NCBI GenBank assembly: GCA_023052935.1 | Contig: CM041298.1 | Location: 64,722,217 to 64,786,216, forward strand | Direction of reading: 5' to 3' | DNA from: Piezodorus guildinii | Taxonomy: Eukaryota > Arthropoda > Insecta > Hemiptera > Pentatomidae | Length of the DNA: 64,000 nt | Part shown: positions 33,560 through 43,421 of the stretch, in pieces | How the letters are laid out: the number at the start of each line of letters is the position of its first letter | Position numbering within the stretch: position 1 is the stretch's first letter | Translations under genes and position numbers: made by a program | Notes under the pieces: generated by a model | Told to the model about the DNA's origin: nothing | Database searches by the model: none | What the model saw: the letters and a program-made list of their open reading frames with translations, nothing else

Positions 33560-34225
33560 ATGAGTCAGTTTAAATGTTACCTTTCCGGTAATACGTATGA
33601 GTATTTGAAGAGCCTTCGTAGACATGAAAAATCTTGTAACGGTATTTCGACTTATACTTGCATCAGGTGTGGAGGTGTTTTTCCAAATATTTATAACGGT
33701 AAAAGACATGAAAGTGTATGTACCCAGGAACCGTTGATAAAAAAATTAAAATTATCTGAGCCACAAAAGAATGCCATTTTAGCACTCGTACCAGACAAGC
33801 AGGGACTTGTTGAGTATGAGACAGCATTTCAGAACCGATTGGCATCATTCTTCATCAGATCGTCCGATTCTATGGATATTAACTCGTTTCTGGATAGCGT
33901 TAAGAACCTCTTAGTGTATAAAATTCGAGATTCACTAAATGAACATGGTGCCTTAAAAGTGAATTGTCTATTGGAATGCACTTTTTCAAATTCTGTTGGC
34001 GAACAGATGGATAAAGCATTTAAAACACGAAACAATTGTGTCTTTAAAAGTATCGATCTTAGTAAATTTATCGATAAAAGTTTTAACAAAATCATAACTG
34101 AAGCTGAGGAATCTCAATTTAAAAAAAGCGGATGGAAGCTGAGTGGAGTTGATGGGATCAGATTAAGAATTAACAAGTATTTGCCACTAAGGGGTTGTAC
34201 GTATCTTCCACGCCCCCATTTATAG
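33560..34225 (+). CDS. ORF1: zinc-finger N-terminal part of the polymerase protein
   Basis: 221 codons from a true ATG at 33560. One C2HC finger is clear (C34-x2-C37-x12-H50-x3-C54). A preceding finger-like block (C6...H22-x3-C26) lacks its second Cys. The rest includes LVYKIRDSLNEHGALKVN and ends INKYLPLRG. In related invertebrate polymerase proteins this 'INKYxPLRG' stretch runs straight into the 'KKACINVRNND' stretch that opens the next frame, so ORF1 is most likely the N-terminus of one protein of about 1200 residues, split by a one-base frame break in the C-rich run near 34210. Role unknown; it may bind DNA. Confidence 0.82.
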   Translation: MSQFKCYLSGNTYEYLKSLRRHEKSCNGISTYTCIRCGGVFPNIYNGKRHESVCTQEPLIKKLKLSEPQKNAILALVPDKQGLVEYETAFQNRLASFFIRSSDSMDINSFLDSVKNLLVYKIRDSLNEHGALKVNCLLECTFSNSVGEQMDKAFKTRNNCVFKSIDLSKFIDKSFNKIITEAEESQFKKSGWKLSGVDGIRLRINKYLPLRGCTYLPRPHL

Positions 34226-37167
34226 AATCAAAGAAAGCTTGCATTAATGTGCGGAATAATGATATGTACTGTTTTAAGTATTCAATTTTATCAAAATTTG
34301 TGAAAAAGGATGCACAACGCGTTACTAAGTATAAAAATTTAGAACATGTGTATGACTTTACTTGCGTTTCATTTCCAACTTCGCTGAGTGAGATAAGAAA
34401 TTTTGAAAAGGTAAATAACATCTCCATCAATGTCTATGGGCTCGATGAAAAAGATAAGATATACCCTCTAAAAGTCTGTAAAACAGAATTGAAAGACCAC
34501 CGCGATCTTTTACTCGTGTCTAATGATGAAACTTCCCATTATGTTTACATAAAGAATTTTGAAAGGTTGGTCATCAATCAAATCAGTCAGCATGAACATA
34601 AATTAACAATATGTAAACGCTGTTTTACACACTTCAACCTCGTTTCTGGAAAAGAAGTTTGTAGGAAACTTGAAGAACATAAGATATATTGTTCAGAAAA
34701 TAAACCAGTAAGAATAGAACTACCGATAAAAGATCACTTTAACAGATTCTCAAATGTGGAGCGACAAAGCAAAGTACCGTTTGTGATCTATGCCGACTTT
34801 GAATCGATATTAGTTCCTATAAGCGAATTTTCAAAGAACACGACTAAATATCAGAGGCACGATCCGATATCATTTTGTGTATATGTTAAAGGAATCGAAG
34901 GAGTTGATGTTCCAATAAACCAACCCTACGTTTATAGGGGAGCCAATGCCGCTTCTCACTTCATGGAGTGTATTACAAATATTGCTAAAAAAATTCAAGA
35001 AATTTACAAAGTAAATAAACCGATGCGGATCTCATCTCAGGAAGAGGGAGATTGGATTGAAGCTAAAACATGCTACATGTGTCAAGACGAATTTAAAGAA
35101 AACAACATAAAAGTTAGAGACCACTGCCATCTAACTGGAACCTACTTAGGAGCTTCTTGTAATAATTGTAATTTAAAACGCGTTAATCCCTCGTTTTTAC
35201 CCGTCATAATGCACAATTTGAGCAATTATGACGCACATTTTATAGTTAGAGAGTTGGGAAATACCCCTGGAGAAGTTGAGGTAATACCGAATAGTGAAGA
35301 AAAATACATATCTTTTACAAAGCATGTTGGAAAACTGAAACTGAGGTTTATAGATTCTTACAGATTCATGCCGAGAAGCCTGGACTATCTTGTAAAATCT
35401 CTTTCTTTGGATAAATTCAAGGAAACATCGAAATATTATAGAGATGAGCAATTAGCATTGGTTACCAGAAAAGGTGTGTTTCCATACGATTATTTAGATA
35501 ATGAAGAAAAGTTAAATGAAACAGAGTTACCACCAATTGAAGCTTTTTACAATAAATTGAATGAGAGCGATATCAGCGCAGAAGATTATAGACATGCTCA
35601 AAACATATGGGAACACTTTAAATGTAAATCTTTGGGTGAATATGCTGATTTTTACGTTAAAAGTGGTGTTCTACTACTTTGTGACGTCTTCGAATCTTTC
35701 CGAAACGTCATGATGAAGACCCATAAACTTGATCCAGCTCATTATTTTACCGTTCCTGGTTTGACCTTCGACGCTATGTTAAAATATACAAAAATGAATA
35801 TAGAGCTCTTACAGGATTATGATATGATTCTAATGATAGAACATGGTATTCGAGGAGGTTTGTGCCAGGTATCCCACAGGTATGCAGAAGCGAATAATAA
35901 GTACATGAGTAATTTTAATCCAAACGAAGAATCCAGTTATATAGTTTATTTAGATGCTAATAATCTTTATGGACAAGCGATTAGCATGAATTTACCATAC
36001 GGAGGATTTGAATGGGTTAAAAATCCGGAACGTATAATCATATCCGAGCTTAAGGATGATGACGAAATTGGTAACATATTTGAAATTGACATCAGTTATC
36101 CTCAAGAACTTCACCATTTCCATGATGATTTACCGTTCTTACCTGAAGCGATGATACCACCAGGAGAAAAATCTAATTCGAAAAAATTAATAACACATTT
36201 TGGAAAAAGATATCGCTACGTCTTACATTATAAGAATTTGATTCAAGCTCTACAGCATGGGCTAAATTTGGAAAAAATTCACCGTGTTCTAAAGTTTAAA
36301 CAAGCACCATGGTTACGATCGTATATAGAATACAATACAGAGCTAAGGAAAGGAGCATCCAATGATTTTGAAAAAGATTTTTATAAGTTGCTTAACAATG
36401 CAGTCTTCGGCAAAACGATGGAAAATATCCGGAACCGCCAGAATATTCAACTAGTAACTGACAGTAAAAAGTTGATGAAACTTGTTGCTAAACCAAATTT
36501 CATTGACCGTACAATCTACAATGAGAATATAGTGGCTGTTCACATGGGAAAATCGAAAGTCTTGTTTAATAAACCTATATACATAGGAATGTGCATTTTA
36601 GACTTATCAAAAACTGTAATGTATCAATTTCATTATGACATAATGATGAAAACATATACTGGAAAAAACTTGAAGATGATGTATACTAATACAGATTCCT
36701 TTATCTATAGAGTCTTAACAGATGATGTCTATGAAGATATGAAAAAAATGAATCAATATTTTGATTTCTCAGACTATCCTGAAACACATTTATGTTATTC
36801 CAATAAAAATAAAAAGAAGTTAGGAAAGTTTAAAGATGAGCTCAATTCAAAAATAATTTTAAAATATGTGGGATTAAGAGCGAAAATGTACGCTGTTATG
36901 ACAGAAAACGATGTAAAAAAGCGAGCTAAAGGCGTAAAAACAGCCTCATTAAAACAATATATAAGTTTTGAGGATTATGAAAATGTATTATTTAAAAAGG
37001 AAATTATGCATACGCCAATGAGGATGATACAATCTAAGCTGCATAATATTTTTAGTTCCGAAATAAATAAGGTTTCTCTGTCTCCTTTTGATGATAAAAG
37101 ACACATACTAGTAGACGGAATCAATACTTTGGCCTATGGTCATTATAACTTAAATGAATTGAAATAA
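34195..37167 (+). CDS. Protein-primed DNA polymerase B, right copy
   Basis: 990-codon open frame whose first codon is TTG, not ATG; it should be read as the continuation of ORF1. Protein-primed family B polymerases copy linear DNA from a terminal protein. It has 3'-5' exonuclease motifs at 199-203, 344-349 and 487-497, an endonuclease VII-like Cys/His segment at 293-326, polymerase motifs A (585-593), B (731-740) and C (830-835), and the downstream GLRAKMY (893-899) and KKRAKG (908-913) blocks. Motif C reads YTNTDS (AAT at the first Asp codon), which should weaken or abolish catalysis. The absence of other stops suggests recent activity or strong homogenisation between the arms. An AATAAA lies at about 37265. 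Confidence 0.92.
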   Translation: MYVSSTPPFIESKKACINVRNNDMYCFKYSILSKFVKKDAQRVTKYKNLEHVYDFTCVSFPTSLSEIRNFEKVNNISINVYGLDEKDKIYPLKVCKTELKDHRDLLLVSNDETSHYVYIKNFERLVINQISQHEHKLTICKRCFTHFNLVSGKEVCRKLEEHKIYCSENKPVRIELPIKDHFNRFSNVERQSKVPFVIYADFESILVPISEFSKNTTKYQRHDPISFCVYVKGIEGVDVPINQPYVYRGANAASHFMECITNIAKKIQEIYKVNKPMRISSQEEGDWIEAKTCYMCQDEFKENNIKVRDHCHLTGTYLGASCNNCNLKRVNPSFLPVIMHNLSNYDAHFIVRELGNTPGEVEVIPNSEEKYISFTKHVGKLKLRFIDSYRFMPRSLDYLVKSLSLDKFKETSKYYRDEQLALVTRKGVFPYDYLDNEEKLNETELPPIEAFYNKLNESDISAEDYRHAQNIWEHFKCKSLGEYADFYVKSGVLLLCDVFESFRNVMMKTHKLDPAHYFTVPGLTFDAMLKYTKMNIELLQDYDMILMIEHGIRGGLCQVSHRYAEANNKYMSNFNPNEESSYIVYLDANNLYGQAISMNLPYGGFEWVKNPERIIISELKDDDEIGNIFEIDISYPQELHHFHDDLPFLPEAMIPPGEKSNSKKLITHFGKRYRYVLHYKNLIQALQHGLNLEKIHRVLKFKQAPWLRSYIEYNTELRKGASNDFEKDFYKLLNNAVFGKTMENIRNRQNIQLVTDSKKLMKLVAKPNFIDRTIYNENIVAVHMGKSKVLFNKPIYIGMCILDLSKTVMYQFHYDIMMKTYTGKNLKMMYTNTDSFIYRVLTDDVYEDMKKMNQYFDFSDYPETHLCYSNKNKKKLGKFKDELNSKIILKYVGLRAKMYAVMTENDVKKRAKGVKTASLKQYISFEDYENVLFKKEIMHTPMRMIQSKLHNIFSSEINKVSLSPFDDKRHILVDGINTLAYGHYNLNELK

Positions 37168-39009
37168 TATAAGGATTTTTTTTGAAATAATAAGACACAA
37201 AAAGCGAATTTACCATTTTTGTCTTTGGGCTGAAAAAACAAACAAAAAAACTAAGGTAACAAATAATAAAAATGATGGTTCATGGTGTGGCAATATGTTT
37301 GTTCACTAATGAATTTGGAATATTTTGGTGGTCTTTAAATTAATAAAGCCATCTCAGCAAGGCAGCCATTGCATTTATCATAATGTCTCGAAAGAGAAAT
37401 GTACAGAGTATCAAACAAAGGTTTTGTCTGTATGGGTAAATAAAAATTTGTTTAAATCTATTCACCATGAATGAAAGGGGTCACTGTCACGGTTTGAACA
37501 CCTATAAACCCTGAATGAAGGTCAATGGCATGGTCTAACAGCCTCTAAACCTGAATGTGTGAGTGAATGTGAGGTGAATAGAATAACCCTGCAGAATAAT
37601 TTCGATGCTCATATTTCTCTTTCAAATACATAAAGAAAAAAAATGATAAAGTATATGGTGTTGTTAATTTATTGAAGATTAAATAGTCATTACCGCACCT
37701 TGCCGACCATCTCAACAGCAAATATTTCGTTTATGCCATCAGGTGAAAAATTAAATTTCAATGTGATTATACATAACCAAAAAAAGAGATGATTTTATTC
37801 GCCATAAGCATAAATTTAATTTAATTCTTGATTGTGTTAGAAATTATATTTTATGAATTCTGATATTCAATAAACTTTATTTTTTCGTTTAATTTGTACA
37901 CATTTTTATTGTAAAAATCACGTTGTAAATTAAATAAAAACCTCTTCGATGTACCTTTACCTTGACGTGGTGAAGAGGCTTAAGGCTTAACGCCGAACTA
38001 AAAAAGGTACAACACTTTGTTTACTAATAATACTTTTAACGAAAATGAACAAAATGTTTACGATGTACTATATTATTTTACTAGAATATAATATTGTTTA
38101 TACTTTATCAAGAGATGCAGAGAAGATAAGGAAGTTGTTTCGATGGAATTAACGTTATCATTGTTTATTTCTTTAGATATAACTCCGGATTATAGCGAAG
38201 TTAGGTAGAAGACCGAAGATGACCGGGAATAGCCGAACGGTCCCGAAGACATCGCAAAATTGCATTTCCATAGCAAAACAGTTAATTATTAGTAAATAAT
38301 GCCTGGAAATGGTACAATATGGAGTGATAAGGTGAGAAAACAATTAAAAATGCTGAAAGTATTATGTTTAAACAAAATAAATTTCCGTCCGAAGTAGGTA
38401 AAAGTTTTATATTATTGTTTATTTATACACTAAGAAATTCTCATCACAAAGTTAATGTTTACGTCTTAAATTGAGCTTGTTTACGATTAAGTTATTAGGG
38501 ATTAACCATTGACGGCCCATAATTCTAAGAAGCGCATTATCAATATTGATACTTAAGAGGTTAATCGTTCAAAGTTTAAAAGCTTAAGGATCTTTTTATC
38601 GCAACTTAAAATGTAGGATTAAGGATCAGAGTTCAATGCTGTATAGGATTAGGAAGCACTATTACGATGTTTATATTTAAGCCACCAAGAAGGTTCAAAG
38701 TCCATGTTTACGTTTAAGCTTAAGGAACCCTATTCACTTATCAACATGCTTAAACATGATTCAACCCTGTTTGTACATGTTCATACCTGTTTAAATTATT
38801 GCAATGGTTGCTTCCTCAAAACAAAATGGCGGCTGGAAAAACTTACTTAAAAAAAGTATAAAATATTATTGGAAAGATAACATAAAAAATTCCGGAGAGA
38901 TGCACTCTGGTGGACACATTACGAAGTAGAGTGGGTGCTGCGCTCTTGCGGATTCTTTAGAAGGTGAGTGTGCAATACGACTATGTGAATAGAAAATAAA
39001 AGTAAATAA

Positions 39010-39468
39010 AGAAATTTAGAAGATGTAAACATTAAAAAGTTTAAAATAAATGTGAACATTAGGAAGGTCATGTAACAGTTAGGAAGGTTTCATAAAATGT
39101 AAACAATAGGAACGTTGATGAAAATGTAAGCAATAGGAAGGATGTGGAAAATGTAAACATTGGGAAGGTTATGTAACAGTTAGGGAGGTTTCATGAAAGT
39201 AAACAACAATTTTACCATCGGTAAAAGAAATAAAATAAAAGTAAATAAAGAGATTTAAAAAATGTTAACAATAGGAAGGCTACATAAAAAGTAAACATTG
39301 GGAAGGTTTCAGAAAATGTAAACAATAGGAAGGCCATGTGAGAATAAGAAAGGTTTCAGAAAATGAAAACATTGAGAAGGTTATGTAACAGTAAGGGAGG
39401 TTTCAGACAATGTAAACATTGAGAAGGTTATGAATCAGTGAGGGAGGTTTCATAAAAGTAAACTTTAC
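39010..39468. repeat. Degenerate tandem array in right arm
   Basis: Mirror of the array at 27372-27830. Confidence 0.85.
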
Positions 39469-40124
39469 AATTAGACCATCGGACCTAGCCGAGAGGAACC
39501 CTCAAATGGAGCGCTGTGATTGGTTGGTTAATGTAGAGGGGGGTCACGTGACTGAAAAGTGGGTAGCTGAATGGTTAAGGTTATATCTTTGTGGGCCAGG
39601 TGACTGAAAAGGGGCGTGGCCTAGTGGTTTAGGTTGGGTTGTTGGCGCGAACCATTGTAGTTAAGGTTAGGTCGTGATGACGTCATAGGTGGTTAAGAGT
39701 GGTTGGGGAGGGGATGGAGGAATCGGTGTGCCAGCTCGCCCAACTCTTATCTACTATCAGAGTTTTATATATATTATTTATTTAGTATTGTATAGTGATA
39801 AGAAGGTTCCTTTGTTTATATTTTAAAAGAAATCGAATATTTAATCGATAAATAAAATTAACAATATGAGGTTAGGTTGGATTAGATAGATCATGAACGA
39901 CAGATCGATCGCGAACAATCGTTCAATAAAGGCTACCAGTTTTGGAGGGAAATGATGGGCGCCGCCATCTTGGACCGAAGCCCTGTTAAGGTTAGGTCGT
40001 GGTTGAAGTTCAAATCTCCCGCCATAGACCACGTGACCAAATGCTGGAATCTGGTTGGCTCCACAAAAAAGTGGGCCAGCTCGGCACCGAAGCCCTGGGC
40101 CAGAACCGGCATTTTACATCTACT

Positions 40125-40130
40125 GGTGAT
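40125..40130. repeat. Target site duplication, right (GGTGAT)
   Basis: Matches 26710-26715. Joining the flanks gives a sequence that follows the LINE remnant at 1930-2000. Confidence 0.9.
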
Positions 40131-40270
40131 ATAACTTATTTTTCGTTGTAGCCTTTGAGATCGTAGCGTTTATCAAGTAAGTGTCTTTCTTGTATTGGCA
40201 GACATCAAGGAGGAATTTCTTATCGTTTGGAGTCCTAGGCACCAAGTCATTTCCCAGTAAGTTAAATTAT
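40131..40270 (-). pseudogene. Old Jockey-like LINE remnant, right of the palindrome
   Basis: Continuation of 26400-26715. 'atcaagtaagtgtc' and 'ttcttatcgtttggagtcctagg' correspond to 'gtccagtaagtgtt' and 'ttttatcgtttcag...gagtcctagg' at 2017-2115. Confidence 0.65.
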
Positions 40271-40640
40271 AATTCGAAAAATTGAAACAAAATGGGGACA
40301 GTAAAAAGAAAAATGTTACAAAACTTCAACAAAAAAAAAATCTCTAAGATCATCTAAACGAAACACAAGTACTTAAAAAAAAAACATAATTCAGAATTAC
40401 AGTTCGGTCTGAAAAGTGAAAAAAAATTTTTTTACATTACATTTATTTACGCATTTTTGTTTTAAATAGTAAATATTTCTTTCCATGACTTAAAAATAAA
40501 GTTATTATTATAGAAATAAAAAGAAAATATTTCTGGATTTTATTATAAAAATTCAGATTAATTGGGCCAATAATAAATTAATGAGTGATTTATGCGGTTT
40601 CGGTTCCTAAAATGAATTTAGTACATTTTGAAAATCAAAG
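40271..40640. other. Unassigned A-rich DNA
   Basis: A-rich spacer next to the (TTG)n tail of the minus-strand LINE. Nothing recognised. Confidence 0.45.
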
Positions 40641-41224
40641 TATTTATAACAACAACAACAATTTTTATTGAGTAAATTACAATCTGTCGAAATAAATGGA
40701 ACATTAAGGTCGTGGTGCAAGGTATAGTTGGAGACATAATAAGGAGCATTTACTATTGTACGGAGGACTTTGGATTGAAAGGATTGTATGCGTTTGATGT
40801 TAGTACGTTTAGCTGTCCCCCACAGTTCAAGTCCGTAGGTCCAAATGGGCTTCAGTATTGTCTTGTAGATTAATAATTTGTTGTCAGCTGTAAGTTCAGA
40901 TTTTCTGTTAAGTAGTCGGTATAACTGTCCGAATCGTCGGTTGAGTTCTTGTCTTTTAAGTCTTGTATGTGGGTTCCAAGTCAATCTTTTGTCTAACAGT
41001 AAGCCAAGATACCGGACTGTATCTGAGAGAGGAATTGGTAATGAGTTGAAATAAACTGGTGGACAGGAGTTCCGTCGAAGAGTGAAGGTTACGTGTTTGC
41101 ATTTGGCTTCGTTCACCTTTATGCGCCAAGCATTACACCAGTCTTCGATTAGAGAAAGGTGTCTTTGCAGGATTAAGGATGCTGTTTCGGGATCGGAACT
41201 GGATGATGGGATGGCGGTGACCAA
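40607..41224 (-). pseudogene. Jockey-like reverse transcriptase C-terminus
   Basis: Contains IEDWCNAWRIKVNEAKCKHV, RYLGLLLDKRLTW, LLIYKTILKPIWTYGLELWG and FQSKVLRTIVNAPYYVSN, the well-conserved thumb and C-terminal region of Jockey-clade ORF2. It begins just after the deleted catalytic motif: TAIPSSSSDPETAS stands where family members read YADDTA-x-(S/A)-P-x-A. The last 20 residues (CCCCYKY...) run through the repeat tail. Confidence 0.86.
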
Positions 41225-41726
41225 ACTGGTGGGAAGGAAGGTTGTGAGATTCTAATATGGGTAGGATACGTTTAAGAAGAAGCCTTTTGAAGATTTTTGA
41301 GAGGATGGGGAGTAGACTAATAGGCCTGTAGGATGAAGTGTTGTTGGAAGGTTTGCCTGGTTTTAGAAAAAGAATGATAGTGGAATGTTTCCATAACAGA
41401 GGAAAATAGGTGGTGCGTAGGATGCAGTTGTAAATATAAGTAAGGAATATAATAGCTTTCTGCGGAAGTTGTCGGAGGATCTGGGGAGTAAGGAGATCGT
41501 GTCCAGGAGATTTACGGAGGGTCAGTTTTTGGAGAAGATATTTGACCTCAGAGGGATTAATAGCTTTAGGAGGTAGGGAAAGTGGAATTGGTGACATAAG
41601 AAAGTCTTGCACTGTTGCGGTGTGATTGGCGTGGGATTCCGGGTGAGGAGTGAAAACTTTGGAGAGGTGTGTGGCGAATTCCTCGGCTTTATCTTCATCA
41701 GACGCAAGCCCAGGAGTCATCACCAC
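41133..41726 (-). pseudogene. Jockey-like RT N-terminal part
   Basis: Reads LTLRKSPGHDLLTPQILRQLP, then FLKPGKPSNNTSSYRPISLL and LLKRILPILESHNLPSHQFG. These are the opening blocks of a Jockey reverse transcriptase (KSPGxD, KPGK, SYRPISLL, QFGF). The frame then crosses the internal deletion, and the last 28 residues are out of phase. Confidence 0.86.
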
Positions 41727-42545
41727 GTCGGAGAGGATGGGAAACTTGATGGTATTTTAGGATCTTTTTCGTGATATTCCAAAGGGAATTATCACGAGCT
41801 GATAGAGAGGAGAGGTAGGAATTAAAGGACTGGGAACGGAAGATCGCCAACTCCCTCTTCAATTGTCTACAATAGAAGTTATAGGAGCGGCGATCTGTTG
41901 GGTGTCGGGTGCGCTGCCATAATGATCTTGCTCGGCGTTTGGTATGGATGAGGTCTATAATATGTTGTGGAAAATGATTTTGGTGAGGATTTATATTGGA
42001 GTGTTTAGGAGAGGAGGCAGTCCAGACAGCTTGTTGGATGGCGGTGGTAAAGGAATAGACGGAATTATCTAGGTCATCTGGGGTTTTGAGGGTTACTCTG
42101 AGGTCAATATTATCGGTTAGGATTTGGCGGAAAAGGTTCCAGTTGACAGGGCCTCGGATGAATGATGGTGGAATGGGTTTTGGAATTGGAGTGAGAGATA
42201 CTTTTAGGATCAGTGGACTATGGTCTGAGGATAGTTCATCAAGGCGAGTTACAGACAAGTTGAGGGAGCCTAATCCGCTGTGGATAAAGAAGTCGAGTAT
42301 GTCAGGATTGCGGTTAGGATCGGTTGGCCAGTAGGTAGGGGAGTCAGGAAGCAGGATATTAAAATTTCGGGAGTTGAGTGCAGACAGCAAATTTCGTCCC
42401 CGAGAATTCGTGGTTCTGGAACCCCACTGCTGATGCTTGGCGTTTAAGTCTGCACCCAGAATGAAGCAATTTCCTAAGGAATCCAGGAAGGATACAAATT
42501 CGGAATAGGAAATGGAATGTTTAGGAGGGCAATATGCAGATGTGA
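41698..42545 (-). pseudogene. Jockey-like endonuclease C-terminal half
   Basis: The open frame extends upstream of 42390 to about 42545. It reads TSAYCPPKHSISY, LGADLNAKHQQWGSR (active-site block), then TYWPTDPNRNPDILDFF and SSDHSPLIL (catalytic SDH motif). It continues into the linker (HIIDLIHTKRRARSLWQRTR). The N-terminus of the endonuclease is lost by 5' truncation. Confidence 0.87.
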
Positions 42546-42553
42546 GGGTTACC

Positions 42554-43421
42554 GGACAAAGTATTTATAATCAAAATAATACATTCATCTAGTGAAAGTA
42601 TTAAGGAGGATAGACCTAAAATAAATTTATACAAAAAATCCGTTGAGAAAAAAAATATTATCTTTTGAATAATACTGATTTAGTCTTCGTATGTTTTGAT
42701 ATAAAGTAATAAAAAAAAAGTATTCAGCTTTTAAAGGAATTTTGTTTGTATCATTTTGAAATATGAGAAAAATCAATTACTTTATTTTCGAATGTAATTA
42801 ACTATTTTTTTATTTTTTTTTATTTGGATCAAAAGACTAATTATATTTGTTTTCTTCAACTATATCAAACAAACACTTTATTTAGAAAAAAATATTTTGG
42901 CATATCATGTGAATTATATGTTATGTTTTAATTTGAATTTTTCTTAAAGTTAGTAATGTTAAAGTTTTTTCATTACTACTTTTTAGTTTAAATAGCCTTG
43001 CAAAGAAAAAATATTAAAGAGAAAACCCAAGGGAAAGTTAAATAAATTATGTACGTAGCTCTAATGTTGTTTTAAAAGGCTTTTTAGGTATTCTGTATCG
43101 TTTATTGTCCAAATGAATCTTGTATGCTTTTAAAAACGTTTTTTGTTTCTTTTGCCTTGGTTCTATGCATGCTTTTAAATAATTTAGGTGTGTCGAAATT
43201 TAATCCAGGTTTTGTAATAATTCCATTAGGGCCTGCTACAACCTCTCTTCAATATTTCAGTTTTTCTTTATTTTTTTAATGTTTAAATAACTCTCTGGTT
43301 GGTTTATTATTTATTATTATTGGAGTGATGTTGAGTTTCCCGACATTGCGTGTCATATTATACTTTCATAGTAAAAATATTTCAATTGAATTAATTAGAT
43401 TTATATTTAAATATGTATTTT
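42554..43421. other. Unassigned AT-rich DNA
   Basis: No gene or known element recognised. Confidence 0.45.

Larger units (their letters stand above)
26716..40124. mobile_element. Palindromic Polinton-like polymerase B element
   Basis: A complete insertion of 13,409 bp with inverted arms 26716-32941 and 33899-40124, termini 5'-AGTAGATGT...ACATCTACT-3', and a 6-bp target duplication. Each arm consists of a 3.0 kb non-coding outer part and a polymerase gene reading outwards from the hinge. By eye I found six mismatches between the arms and no indel. Polintons are self-synthesising transposons that carry a protein-primed DNA polymerase, an integrase, an ATPase, a protease and capsid genes; only the polymerase is present here. 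I infer a derivative in which one end plus the polymerase has been duplicated head to head, moved by integrase supplied in trans. An unknown native architecture is the alternative. Confidence 0.9.
33899..40124 (+). repeat. Right arm of the giant inverted repeat
   Basis: Mirror of 26716-32941. It ends ACATCTACT followed by GGTGAT. This arm alone is continuous with an ORF1 start. Confidence 0.95.
40643..42553 (-). mobile_element. Jockey-like LINE, 5' truncated, internally deleted
   Basis: Reads on the minus strand from the endonuclease (near 42550) through linker and reverse transcriptase to a (TTG)n tail at about 40643-40660. The middle of the reverse transcriptase, including the YADD catalytic site, is deleted near 41215-41250. 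Related decayed copies lie at 1640-2240 and around the palindrome. Confidence 0.85.

Noticed and set aside
34195..34266. Taking the polymerase start at 34195 as a real initiation codon
   Set aside because: The codon is TTG; the first ATG in that frame is codon 24, inside a conserved block.
26716..40124. Palindrome as an assembly or library chimera
   Set aside because: Six arm mismatches, an asymmetric hinge, exact AG...CT ends and a single 6-bp target duplication within a restored LINE are not expected from an artefact.
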